Below, one piece after another: positions 33,005-41,330 of a DNA stretch of 64,000 nucleotides (positions are counted from its first letter, which is position 1; each line of letters begins with the position of its first letter). The notes below the pieces were generated by a model. That model made no database searches. It had not been told where the DNA came from and saw nothing but the letters and a program-made list of their open reading frames with translations. A program made the translations under genes and the position numbers. Origin of the DNA: Brevibacterium sanguinis (GTDB taxonomy: Bacteria; Actinomycetota; Actinomycetes; Actinomycetales; Brevibacteriaceae). The stretch is taken from positions 1 through 64,000 of the forward strand of contig NZ_QNSB01000006.1 in NCBI RefSeq assembly GCF_003315415.1, given 5' to 3'.

Positions 33005-33466
33005 CTACTTCACCACGACAACAGGGCACTCGGCTTCGAGTATGACCCTCTGCGCGCTCGAGCCCAGCAGCAGCTTCATCACGGGTGAGCGCCGGCGCAT
33101 CGACATGACGATGAGTTCAGCGTTCCAGTCTGCGGCGAGATCGAGGATCTGTGAGGCGACGTCCGTGTCGGCCCGCTGGACCTCGAACTCGAGACCGGAC
33201 TCGGCGAGCGCGCCGACGAGGACCTGGGTCTCGGACAGTGCGTGAGCCGAGGGCACGGCGGTACCGTCCGTCTCGAAGACCACCGTGCGCAGCGCAGCCT
33301 CCTCCTGACGGGCCGAGCGGATCGCCCGCTCCAGGACCGAGGGCGGGGAGTCGGTGCGGTAGGCGAGGACGACGGTGCGCGCCGCCTCGTCGATGCCGGC
33401 CGAGGCCGCGACGCGCAGCGATGGGGTCGGGAACCTCTGCGGGGAGGACGAGTAGAGATCAGTCAT
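33005..33466 (-). CDS. Universal stress protein family (UspA-like)
   Basis: A 153-residue single-domain protein. The C-terminal half has ILDLAADWNAELIVMSMRRRSPVMKLLLGSSAQRVILEAECPVVVVK, where the GSSAQRV part corresponds to the GSVS/T phosphate-binding region of ATP-binding Usp proteins, although the preceding G-x2-G is altered (SMRRRS). AAGGAG lies eight bases before the ATG. It is 64 bases downstream of the citrate transporter gene on the same strand and may be co-transcribed with it, a common pairing of Usp domains with transporters. Confidence 0.88.
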   Translation of the reverse strand: MTDLYSSSPQRFPTPSLRVAASAGIDEAARTVVLAYRTDSPPSVLERAIRSARQEEAALRTVVFETDGTAVPSAHALSETQVLVGALAESGLEFEVQRADTDVASQILDLAADWNAELIVMSMRRRSPVMKLLLGSSAQRVILEAECPVVVVK

Positions 33467-33530
33467 CGTGGACACTCCTTGACCGATGGTGACGACAGCC
33501 GATGGCAACGGCATTCGCGGCTGGCGGGAC

Positions 33531-35018
33531 TCATCCGATAGCGATGACGCCGATGAGCACGCCGACGACGAGCATGACCAGGGACACAAGCAGCGCCCGC
33601 CACAGCACCTTCTTGTGATGGTCGCCGAGGTCGACCCCGGCCAGCGACACGAGGAGGAGGATCGCGGGGACCAGCGGGGACTGCATGTGCACGGGCTGTC
33701 CCGTGATCGAGGCGCGGGCCATGTCGGCGGCCGGGATCCCGTAGTGAGCCGCGGTCTCGGCGAGCACGGGCAGGATGCCGAAGTAGAACGCGTCGTTGCT
33801 CATGAAGAACGTCATCGGGATGGAGAGGAGTCCGGTGATGAGGGCCATGAACGGTCCCATCGAGGCGGGGATGACGTCGACGAGCCACGCGGCCATCGCG
33901 TCGACCATGCCGGTGCCGCTCATGATCCCGGTGAGCACTCCGGCGGCCATGACCATCGCGACAACGGCGATGATCGCCGAGGCGTGGGAGGCCAGCTCCT
34001 CCTGCTGCGCTTTGATGTTGGGGAAGTTGACCATGAGGGCGATGACCATGGCGATCATGAACAGATACGGCAGGGGCAGCAGATCGAGGACCAGCAGAAC
34101 CATGACGGCGACGGTGAGGCCGAGGTTGAACCAGAACAGCTTCGGTCGCAGGGTCGGCCGATTCGGGTCGAGCGCGGTTCCGATGAGAGAAGCGCCGTTG
34201 CCGCCGCTCGCCGAGGCGGTGGTGCCGTTGGTCGAATCCGCGTCGGATCCGAAGCCGGTGCCGGCGGTAGCTGCGGAAGAGCCGGACTTTCCCGCGCCCG
34301 AACCCGCTCCGACCGAGGCGCCCGCGGACTGGCGGGCGACGGCTCCGACGAGTTCGCGGCGATCGGAACCGGACCCCTTCTCGTTCACCCAGCTCACGCC
34401 GTTCTTCGCAAGGCGGCGACGTTCGGAGAGGCCGAGGAAGTAGGCGAAGACGACGCAGAGGAGCAGACCCGCGACGAGGGCGGGAACCATGGGAGCGAAG
34501 ATCTCGTTGGCGTCGATCCGCAGCGCCGAGGAGGCTCGAGCCGTCGGTCCGCCCCAGGGCACGATGTTGAGCGTGCCGTTGATGAGGCCGGCCACACACG
34601 TGAGCACGACCGGGGACATCTCGAGCCGCTGATAGATGGGCAGCATGGCCGCGGTGACCACGATGAACGTGGTCGAACCGTCGCCGTCGAGCGATACGGC
34701 GCCGGTGAGCAGCGCGGTACCCATGACGACCTTGACGGGGTCGTTGCCGGCGACCTTGAGGATGAACTCGACGAGCTTGTCGAAGAGACCGACGTCGATC
34801 ATGATGCCGAAGTAGATGATCGCGAAGAGCAGCAGCGCGGCCGTCGACGACATCTCGGCGATGGCATCCATGACCATGTCACCGATGCCCAGACCGGCGC
34901 CGGTGAAGAGACCGAAGATGGTCGGGACGATGATCAGCGCCAGGATCGGCGAGAGACGCTTGGTCATGATGAGCGTCATGAAGACGATGATCATGGCGAA
35001 GCCGAGGATGACGAGCAC
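33531..35018 (-). CDS. CitMHS-family citrate-metal:H+ symporter
   Basis: A 495-residue membrane protein of the citrate-Mg2+ (CitM)/citrate-Ca2+ (CitH) family. It has MLVILGFAMIIVFMTLIM at the start, LTGAVSLDGDGSTTFIVVTAAMLPIY, NGTLNIVPWGGPTARA and MTFFMSNDAFYFGILPVLAE, with about twelve hydrophobic segments. The central loop (about residues 210-275) is unusually long and Gly/Ser/Ala-rich. The start is the GTG at 35018 with GAAGGAGA five bases upstream. It is divergent from a CitA/DcuS-type two-component system, which very probably induces it in response to citrate or a similar di/tricarboxylate. Confidence 0.93.
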   Translation of the reverse strand: MLVILGFAMIIVFMTLIMTKRLSPILALIIVPTIFGLFTGAGLGIGDMVMDAIAEMSSTAALLLFAIIYFGIMIDVGLFDKLVEFILKVAGNDPVKVVMGTALLTGAVSLDGDGSTTFIVVTAAMLPIYQRLEMSPVVLTCVAGLINGTLNIVPWGGPTARASSALRIDANEIFAPMVPALVAGLLLCVVFAYFLGLSERRRLAKNGVSWVNEKGSGSDRRELVGAVARQSAGASVGAGSGAGKSGSSAATAGTGFGSDADSTNGTTASASGGNGASLIGTALDPNRPTLRPKLFWFNLGLTVAVMVLLVLDLLPLPYLFMIAMVIALMVNFPNIKAQQEELASHASAIIAVVAMVMAAGVLTGIMSGTGMVDAMAAWLVDVIPASMGPFMALITGLLSIPMTFFMSNDAFYFGILPVLAETAAHYGIPAADMARASITGQPVHMQSPLVPAILLLVSLAGVDLGDHHKKVLWRALLVSLVMLVVGVLIGVIAIG

Positions 35019-35102
35019 GAGCTTCTCCTTCGAAGGCGTAGGTGGTTACCGGGACACGCTAGTGTGATGGCCGTCGCGGCGCGCGCTTGTATGCACTGAA
35101 CG

Positions 35103-35136
35103 CGTTCTGCCCGTTCTGTGTCTTTTGCGCATTCTG
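35103..35136. promoter_or_regulatory. Phased TTCTG repeats in the citrate-system promoter
   Basis: CGTTCTG at 35103 and 35112 and CATTCTG at 35130 start on a 9-base register in the 141-base gap between the transporter and the sensor kinase gene. They are reasonable candidates for response-regulator sites. Confidence 0.35.
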
Positions 35137-35147
35137 CTCATCAGTCC

Positions 35148-35153
35148 TAGAGT
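35148..35153 (+). promoter_or_regulatory. -10 element for a leaderless transcript (sensor kinase gene)
   Basis: TAGAGT, then six bases, then the GTG at 35160; no Shine-Dalgarno precedes the start. Confidence 0.45.
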
Positions 35154-35159
35154 GGCGAT

Positions 35160-36992
35160 GTGACCCGTTCCGCCGGATCGTTCTCCCGCCGGGTGCTGCT
35201 CAGCCAGCTCGCGGTGGTCATCGTCATGTTGGTTCTGGTCACCGCTGTCTTCGGGTGGATGGGCGCCCGCAATGTCACCGATGTGACCGAGACCGAGGCT
35301 CTATCGACGGCGCGGTCACTGGCGATCGCCCCGACCGTGCGTGAAGGCGCCACCCGCGCCTCCCAGGAGAGGGCGGCGCAGCCGGACCCGGCCATCACCG
35401 AGCCCCTTCAGGACATGGCCGATGACCTGCGCGATCGCTCGGGCATCGAATTCGCCGTCATCACCGATGACCGCGGCATCCGTCTCACCCACCCCGACCC
35501 GGAGAAGGTCGGGAAGATGGTCTCCACCTCCCCCGCCGAGGCGCTCGCCGGGCGAGAGTCCGTCACCCACGCCCGGGGGACGCTCGGCACGACCGTGCGT
35601 GCCAAGGTGCCCATCTACTCGACTGCCGAGGACGGCACCGTCGTCGGTGAGGTGTCGGTGGGGATCCACACCTCGGTGCTCGCCGCCGATCTCCGCCGCG
35701 AGTTCCTCGCCCTCGGTTCGGTCGCCGTCCTCGCGCTCGGCCTCGGCGTGCTCGCCTCGGTGGCCCTGGGGCGCCGTCTGCGCCGCGAGACTCTCGGCGT
35801 GGGGCCGGAGGAACTCGCGGAGATGGCCCGGGATCAAGGTGCGGTCCTCCACGGCCTTGACGACGGGGTGCTCGGCTTCGATCTGACCGGCGAGGTGACC
35901 CTGAGCAATTCCGTGGCCAACCGCCTGCTCGACACCGAGCCGGCACTCGGCGGGGCAGACGGATCCGCTCCCGAGCTGCCGCAGGTGCCGGAGTCGATCC
36001 ACCGGCTCATGGCCGAGGCGCCCGAACGCGGGGCACTGCGCCGGAGACTGACCGTCGGTGACCGCATCCTCCTCGCCACCGCCGTCCGGGTCAAGCACGG
36101 TGACGTCTCCGTCGGCGGCGTCGTGACCCTGCGCGACGAGACGCAGATGCTCACGATGGCCCAGCAGCTCGAGTCGGTGACGACGATGGCGCAGGCCCTG
36201 CGCGCGCAGCGCCACGAATTCGCCAACCGCCTCCATACCGCGCTCGGTCTCGTCGACACGGGCGCAACCGAGGAGGCGCGCAGCTACCTCGCGACGATCC
36301 TGCGGACCGGCCCGATCGCGACCCCGGTCGAGGGCATCGAGCTCATCACCGATCCGTACCTCAGTGCCCTGCTCGAGGCCAAGGGAACCACCGCCGCCGA
36401 GGCGGGAGTGCGCTTGATCGTCACTTCCGACTCCCTCGTGCTCGGCCGGGTCACCGACCCCGAGGACGTCACCCTGATCCTCGGCAACCTCATCGACAAC
36501 GCTGTGCGGGCCGTGGTGCAGGCGGACGTGCAGTCCACGACGCAGGATCGCGATCACGAGGGGTCTGTCGTCGACGACCGGAGCTCCACCGTCGAGGTCC
36601 AACTGCTCAGCTCCGGAACCGAGCTGCATGTCGTCGTCACCGACACCGGTGACGGCGTGGCCGCCGAGGACGCCGAACAGATCTTCGACGAAGGGGTCAG
36701 CGGGCCACTGCGGAAGTCAGCCTCGGCATCGGAGCGTTCTGCACGCGGAAGCGTCGCCGGCGACGGCCATGGCCTGGGAATCGGGTTGGCGTTGTGCCGC
36801 CGTGTCGCCCGCCGCCATGGCGGTCGGGTGTGGCTGGTCGACGGCCATGACGCGAACCTGGGCGGCGCGAGCTTCGGGGTGCGACTTCCCGGCGTGCTCA
36901 CCAGTACCGATGCCGACGAGTCAATCCTCGACGGCGACCACCAGCCGATGTCCGACACCGAGGATGAGTTCGACGACGAGGAGAGACGATGA
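35160..36992 (+). CDS. Sensor histidine kinase, CitA/DcuS type
   Basis: A 610-residue membrane kinase. It has a first membrane helix (LLSQLAVVIVMLVLVTAVFGWM), an extracytoplasmic PAS-like sensor with IEFAVITDDRGIRLTHPDPEKVGK typical of CitA/DcuS, a second helix (LALGSVAVLALGLGVLASVAL), a cytoplasmic PAS, and an H-box with His352 in LRAQRHEFANRLH. The ATPase part shows NLIDNAVRAV, DTGDGV and GLGIGLALCRR. The acidic tail and a linker near residue 460 are longer than usual. It starts with GTG in an apparently leaderless layout and overlaps the response-regulator gene (ATGA). Confidence 0.93.
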   Translation: MTRSAGSFSRRVLLSQLAVVIVMLVLVTAVFGWMGARNVTDVTETEALSTARSLAIAPTVREGATRASQERAAQPDPAITEPLQDMADDLRDRSGIEFAVITDDRGIRLTHPDPEKVGKMVSTSPAEALAGRESVTHARGTLGTTVRAKVPIYSTAEDGTVVGEVSVGIHTSVLAADLRREFLALGSVAVLALGLGVLASVALGRRLRRETLGVGPEELAEMARDQGAVLHGLDDGVLGFDLTGEVTLSNSVANRLLDTEPALGGADGSAPELPQVPESIHRLMAEAPERGALRRRLTVGDRILLATAVRVKHGDVSVGGVVTLRDETQMLTMAQQLESVTTMAQALRAQRHEFANRLHTALGLVDTGATEEARSYLATILRTGPIATPVEGIELITDPYLSALLEAKGTTAAEAGVRLIVTSDSLVLGRVTDPEDVTLILGNLIDNAVRAVVQADVQSTTQDRDHEGSVVDDRSSTVEVQLLSSGTELHVVVTDTGDGVAAEDAEQIFDEGVSGPLRKSASASERSARGSVAGDGHGLGIGLALCRRVARRHGGRVWLVDGHDANLGGASFGVRLPGVLTSTDADESILDGDHQPMSDTEDEFDDEERR

Positions 36993-37660
36993 CGACCGTT
37001 CTGGTGCTCGACGACGACTTCTACGTCGGTCAGCTGCACTGCCGATACGTCAATGAGGTGCCCGGCTTTCGCGCTCTGGAGCCCGTCCGGGACCTGAATG
37101 CGGCTCGTGCCGTTCTCGCCACCGAGGAGGTCGATCTGCTCCTCGCCGACTACGTCCTTCCGGATGGACACGGAGTCGAGCTCATCCGTGAGACAGAGGT
37201 CGACGCGGCTGTGCTGTCTGCGGTGGCCGATCCGCGGATCGTGCGCTCGGCCCTGCGCTCCGGAGCACTGACGTACATCGTCAAACCCTTCGAGGCCGAT
37301 GTCCTGCAGAGGTTCCTCCGCCGCTATGCCCGCTACCGCCGATACTGGAATCGGGAGAAGGTGGATCAATCAAGCCTCGAACGCCTTCTCCGCGGCCTCC
37401 ACGATGTCTCGTCGTCGGGAACCGGTTCGGCCAGCGGGCCCGGTTCGTCGACGACGAGTCGAATCCTCGGCGCCCTGGAGTCCGCGTCGGGTCCGATGAC
37501 CGCACTGGAAGTCGCCGAGGCGGTCGGCACCTCACGGGCGACAGCGCAGCGGCACCTCGCGAAGCTCGCCGAATCACGAGCCGTCACCGTCACCCTGCAG
37601 TATGGAAGCACGGGTCGTCCGGAGCATCTGTACGGAACCGATTCGGGTTCGGCACGATGA
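36989..37660 (+). CDS. CitB/DcuR-type response regulator
   Basis: A 223-residue regulator. The receiver domain has the acidic LVLDDDF, phosphoacceptor Asp54 in LLADYVLPDGHG and the Lys of YIVKPFEAD. A Ser/Gly-rich linker joins a C-terminal winged helix (ALEVAEAVGTSRATAQRHLAKLAE) of the CitB type. It pairs with the upstream kinase and probably activates the divergent CitMHS gene. The stop overlaps the ogt start (ATGA). Confidence 0.93.
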   Translation: MTTVLVLDDDFYVGQLHCRYVNEVPGFRALEPVRDLNAARAVLATEEVDLLLADYVLPDGHGVELIRETEVDAAVLSAVADPRIVRSALRSGALTYIVKPFEADVLQRFLRRYARYRRYWNREKVDQSSLERLLRGLHDVSSSGTGSASGPGSSTTSRILGALESASGPMTALEVAEAVGTSRATAQRHLAKLAESRAVTVTLQYGSTGRPEHLYGTDSGSAR

Positions 37661-38250
37661 TTCCGGCGGACTCGCAACAGCCACCCGAGCCAGGAGTGCC
37701 GTCTCGGCCGAACCTCCCGGTCGGCGATCCGCGGGTGACTTCGGTCTCGCATACCGTATTCACGCCCGTCGGTCCGATCTCGGTGACCAGCACCGACGAG
37801 GCGATCGTCCGCGTCGAGTGGCGGTCACTGTCCGCCTCTGGTCCGTCGGCCGCCGACTGTTCGGATGATGCGACGACCGGCCTTCTCGCCGAGGCGATCG
37901 CTCAGCTGCGGGCCTATTTCGACGGCACCCTGCATGAGTTCGATCTTCCGGTCAGTCTTGACGGCGTCTCGCCGGTGGCTCGTTCCGTGCTCACCACTCT
38001 TCACAGAACAATCGAGTACGGCACGACGGTCACCTACGGCGAACTCGCCGTTCGCAACGGACAGGGAGTTCCCGCCCGCGCGATCGGAGGGATCATGGGC
38101 TCCAACCCCCTGCCGATCCTCATTCCCTGCCACCGGGTGGTGGCGAGCACCGGCCTCGGCGGCTACTCGGGAGGGGAGCGCGGCAGGGGCCTCGAGACGA
38201 AGCGTTGGCTCCTCGAGTTCGAGGGTGGTCTGCCGCGCGGGCTGTTCTGA
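37657..38250 (+). CDS. ogt: Methylated-DNA-[protein]-cysteine S-methyltransferase
   Basis: A 197-residue suicide DNA-repair protein that removes O6-alkyl groups from guanine. The acceptor is Cys158 in ILIPCHRVV; TVTYGELA and GGIMGSNP (recognition helix) precede it, and GLGGYSGG follows. The N-terminal 30 residues are a Pro-rich extension. It overlaps the response-regulator stop by four bases, so it is transcribed with the citrate two-component genes, an odd coupling with no obvious functional sense. The stop is seven bases from the convergent oxidoreductase gene. Confidence 0.93.
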   Translation: MIPADSQQPPEPGVPSRPNLPVGDPRVTSVSHTVFTPVGPISVTSTDEAIVRVEWRSLSASGPSAADCSDDATTGLLAEAIAQLRAYFDGTLHEFDLPVSLDGVSPVARSVLTTLHRTIEYGTTVTYGELAVRNGQGVPARAIGGIMGSNPLPILIPCHRVVASTGLGGYSGGERGRGLETKRWLLEFEGGLPRGLF

Positions 38251-38257
38251 GGGAGTG

Positions 38258-39919
38258 TCAGCTCGAGCGCCGCAGCAGGCTCACCCCGTCCTTGACGACC
38301 GCCGTCTGCTGACCGCCAGGACCGGTGGCCTCGCGTCGACGGATCTCCTGGACCTCAGCCGTCCATTCGGACCGGTCGAGCCCCAGCTCGGCGACCTCCT
38401 CGGCGGGGGTCTTCCGCAGGTCGTGCGCGTGGTCGTGGGCGAAGTCGCCGTTCCGGGCCCACGGTGGAATGTCCTCCTCGGACTCGAAGACGTGGGACAC
38501 GATCAGCAGGTGCCCACCGGGCTTCACCCAACCGGCGGCCCGGCGGAGGATCTCCGTGCGGGGCAGTTCGGCTTCGGAGTGGAGGAAGGACGCGGTGACG
38601 AGGTCGAACGCCCTGTCGGGCGCCCAGTCGCCGAGATCCGCACAGTGCCAGGAGATCCGGTCCGCCACTCCCCGATCGGCTGCGCCCTCTGCACCACGGC
38701 GCACGGCAGTGGCCGAGATGTCGACGGCGTCGACCGTCCACCCCTGCTCGGCCAGCCACACGGCGTCTCCGCCTTCGCCGCATCCGAGTTCGAGAGCCGC
38801 TCCGAGGGGAAGACTCGAGACGACGTCCGCCACGGCGGCATTGACGCGACCCGACCAGATGCGGTCGCTCTCGGAGTACCGCTCCTCCCAGTGCTGGGCG
38901 GCCGACCCGGCCTCGCCCGCAGTGTGAACGTGGCCGGTGGCAGAGCCTCGGTCACCGGCGGCAGACCTGCCCTCCTCGGATCCGCTCGCCACCGCCTCGT
39001 CGAAGTCCTCGTTGACCAGGGCCATGTTCACCGCCCCACCGGTCAGGGCTCCGGCTCCCATGGCGATCGGCACGTTCGCCATGGGGTTGACGACGTTCCC
39101 GATCGCCCAGATGCGGGGATGGCTCGTCCGGCCCATGGCGTCGACGGCGATGAAGCTGCCGGCGGGGTTCTCCGCGCGGTCGAGGCCGAGGTGCGAGAGG
39201 AAACCGTCCTGCGGTCTCGCCCTCGGCGCGGTGAAGATCGCGTCGATCTCCACGGTGCGATCATCCTCGAGGCGGACTCCGGTCAGGCGGTCGCCGTCGG
39301 CGAGCACCTCGGCGACGGGCGTGTCGATGAGGTCGACGCCGCGAGCGTGAAGTCGCGCGGTGAGCTCGGGGCCGAGCTCCGGGCAACCGGCGATGAAGAA
39401 GATGAGCCGGTCGGTCCACTGCCGCACGAGCTGCGCCTGGTGGAGTGACATGGGCGAGGATCCGAGCACGCCGATGCGCTGTCCGCGCACCTCCCACCCG
39501 TGGCAGTAGGGGCAGTGGAGGACATTGGTGCCCCAGTGGTCGGTGAGACCAGGGATGTCGGGGAGTTCGTCGGTGAGACCGGTGGCGACGATCAGCGCGC
39601 GGGCGTGGAGCTGGCCCTGCCCGGTCGTCACGGCCACGGTGGCCTCGTCCGCAGAGGCGGCGGTCACCTCGGCGTCGAGGAACCGCACGCCGTACGCCTC
39701 CGCCTCCCGGCGCCCCTGGGCGATGAGGGCCGCGGGGTCGGTGCCCTCGTTGCCGAGGACCGAGTGCATGTGCGCGGCGAACCTGTTGCGCGGTCGTCCC
39801 GAGTCGACGACGAGGACCCGGCGCAGCGACCGCCCGAGGGTGAGTGCGGCACTCAGGCCTGCCGATCCGCCGCCGACGACGATGACGTCCCATTGCGCAT
39901 TCGCGAGTTCTGTATCCAT
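38258..39919 (-). CDS. Fused thioredoxin-reductase-like oxidoreductase and SAM methyltransferase
   Basis: A 553-residue two-domain protein. Residues 1 to about 310 form a thioredoxin-reductase-like flavoprotein with GGGSAGLSAAL, the redox motif CPYC (about residue 135) and WAIGNVVNPM. After a linker of about 30 residues, the second part is a class I methyltransferase with ALELGCGEGGDAVWLAEQG and VDISATAV. This fusion recurs in actinobacteria; the substrate is unknown, though oxidation plus methylation of a thiol is an obvious idea (inference). It lies divergent from the XRE-cupin regulator, whose operator-like repeat is in the gap. The N-terminal part resembles the flavoprotein at 50339-51280. 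Confidence 0.9.
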   Translation of the reverse strand: MDTELANAQWDVIVVGGGSAGLSAALTLGRSLRRVLVVDSGRPRNRFAAHMHSVLGNEGTDPAALIAQGRREAEAYGVRFLDAEVTAASADEATVAVTTGQGQLHARALIVATGLTDELPDIPGLTDHWGTNVLHCPYCHGWEVRGQRIGVLGSSPMSLHQAQLVRQWTDRLIFFIAGCPELGPELTARLHARGVDLIDTPVAEVLADGDRLTGVRLEDDRTVEIDAIFTAPRARPQDGFLSHLGLDRAENPAGSFIAVDAMGRTSHPRIWAIGNVVNPMANVPIAMGAGALTGGAVNMALVNEDFDEAVASGSEEGRSAAGDRGSATGHVHTAGEAGSAAQHWEERYSESDRIWSGRVNAAVADVVSSLPLGAALELGCGEGGDAVWLAEQGWTVDAVDISATAVRRGAEGAADRGVADRISWHCADLGDWAPDRAFDLVTASFLHSEAELPRTEILRRAAGWVKPGGHLLIVSHVFESEEDIPPWARNGDFAHDHAHDLRKTPAEEVAELGLDRSEWTAEVQEIRRREATGPGGQQTAVVKDGVSLLRRSS

Positions 39920-39949
39920 GACTCAACATTGCGCCACCTCCCTCCCGAT

Positions 39950-39967
39950 CCGCAATAGCTCTTGCGG
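39950..39967. promoter_or_regulatory. Inverted repeat in the XRE/oxidoreductase divergent promoter
   Basis: CCGCAA-N6-TTGCGG, a perfect 6-bp inverted repeat, sits 31 bases upstream of the flavoprotein start and 64 upstream of the regulator start. It is the best candidate site for the XRE-cupin protein. Confidence 0.55.
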
Positions 39968-40030
39968 AATCAGCAAATCAATGATGTGCTTGTCCCACCC
40001 GGGATCATCGGCACACTCTCAGGAGTCAGA

Positions 40031-40591
40031 ATGGACATGCTCAAGCAGGTCGGCCCGCGGCTGCGCGCCGCCCGGAAGTCGCGCGAGTGGACGCTCGAGG
40101 ACCTCGCGGGGCGGGCCGGGATGTCGGTGAGCACGCTGTCGCGGCTGGAGAGCGGCAAACGTCAGGCCAGTCTCGAACTCCTCGTGCCGCTCACCCGGGA
40201 ACTCGGGATCCGCATCGACGACCTGCTCAGCGCCGAGGCGCCCGACCCGAGGGTGCGTCGGCCGAGCATCCGCCGCGAGGGAATGGTCATCACCCCGCTG
40301 GCGCCCGAGGGCTCGGCGATCTCCACCTTCAAGATCTCCTATCCCCCTCGCGCCAGCGCCCCGGAGCCGCGGGTCCACGACGGGTACGAGTGGCTCTACG
40401 TCCTCAGCGGCCGGCTGCGCCTCGTGCTCGGCGAGCAGGAGCTCGTGCTCACCCGCGGCGAGGCCGCCGAGTTCGACACGCGCATGCCGCACAGCATCTC
40501 CGCCATCGGCCGGCCCGCCCAGATCATCAGCATCTTCAATCAGGACGGGGTGCGCATGCACACCCACGGGGCGGAGGAACCGGAGGAGTGA
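40031..40591 (+). CDS. XRE-family regulator with cupin sensor domain
   Basis: A 186-residue regulator. The helix-turn-helix is at about residues 8-62 (VGPRLRAARKSREWTLEDLAGRAGMSVSTLSRLESGKRQAS); a C-terminal cupin has VHDGYEWLYVLSGRLRLVLGE and MPHSI. The ATG at 40031 has AGGAG five bases upstream. It is divergent from the FAD/methyltransferase fusion gene and likely controls it. Its 3' end overlaps the convergent phosphopantetheinyl transferase gene by 56 bases, so the two transcripts are antisense to each other there. Confidence 0.92.
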   Translation: MDMLKQVGPRLRAARKSREWTLEDLAGRAGMSVSTLSRLESGKRQASLELLVPLTRELGIRIDDLLSAEAPDPRVRRPSIRREGMVITPLAPEGSAISTFKISYPPRASAPEPRVHDGYEWLYVLSGRLRLVLGEQELVLTRGEAAEFDTRMPHSISAIGRPAQIISIFNQDGVRMHTHGAEEPEE

Positions 40592-41330
40592 GTGCCCGGA
40601 CGGTCACGATCGTCACGATATGGTCGGAGTCGGTGACCGTCCAGCTCCCCCTTATCCGCGAGATCCGCTGACCGCCGAGGAGGGGACCGGGAACCCGCAG
40701 GACGCCCTCGAACGTCGATCGCTCGGGATCGAGGCGGACCTCGCAGTCGGTGAAGTCGAGCCACGTGGACATCAGCGGCGACCACGCTTTGAAGATGCTC
40801 TCCTTCGCGCTGAACAGCAGCCGGTCCCAGGCGATGCGGGGGCGAACCCGAAGCGCCCCTCCTGAACCAGACGCCGCGTCGGCCTGATCGAGTCCCCGCC
40901 ACCGCTCACCGAGGACTGGTTGCTCCGCCTCCCATCGCCGCAGCCGTCTGAGCATGCTCCGCTCCTCGCCGAGGCTCACCTGCGGCAGCACATCGGCGGG
41001 CAGGCACAGGTTCGGCTCGGCATCGATCCCGACCGAGGCGAACTGGGTGTGCCGCGCCACTGCTGCGGCGCACAGCCCCTCACAGTGGGTCATGCTCCCC
41101 ACGATCCCCGCCGGCCAGAGCGGCTCTCGTCGGGATCCGGGGAGTATCGGCACCGGCGGATGCCCGATCCGGGCCAGAGCCGTCCGGGCGCAGGCCCGCA
41201 CCGTGGCGAACTCGGCCCGACGGCGCGGAACCGCTCCTGCCACCACCCGCTCCTCCACCGCGAACAGTCGGTGCGCGCGCATCTGCCCGGACGAGACGAA
41301 TTCGATGCCCGGCGGTACGAAACCGCTCAC
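40536..41330 (-). CDS. 4'-Phosphopantetheinyl transferase (EntD/Sfp type)
   Basis: A 264-residue PPTase that converts apo carrier proteins of the NRPS and PKS to holo form. Motifs are WPAGIVGSMTHCEG (P1), VGIDAEP with the Mg-binding Asp (about residue 100) and FSAKESIFKAW (about 178). The wording is of the EntD group. The GTG at 41330 overlaps the NRPS stop (GTGA), placing it in the NRPS operon; an ATG at 41282 is an alternative start. Its 3' end overlaps the XRE gene on the other strand. It is probably dedicated to the carrier domains of the adjacent megasynthases. Confidence 0.9.
   Translation of the reverse strand: MSGFVPPGIEFVSSGQMRAHRLFAVEERVVAGAVPRRRAEFATVRACARTALARIGHPPVPILPGSRREPLWPAGIVGSMTHCEGLCAAAVARHTQFASVGIDAEPNLCLPADVLPQVSLGEERSMLRRLRRWEAEQPVLGERWRGLDQADAASGSGGALRVRPRIAWDRLLFSAKESIFKAWSPLMSTWLDFTDCEVRLDPERSTFEGVLRVPGPLLGGQRISRIRGSWTVTDSDHIVTIVTVRALTPPVPPPRGCACAPRPD

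Noticed and set aside
33486..35099. A 537-codon plus-strand frame over the citrate transporter
   Set aside because: His/Asp/Glu-rich antisense of a membrane protein; the transporter on the minus strand has a ribosome site and family motifs.
38258..39919. Sequencing error joining a flavoprotein gene and a methyltransferase gene
   Set aside because: Both halves are in one continuous frame with a plausible linker, no internal ribosome site was evident, and I know this fusion from other actinobacteria.
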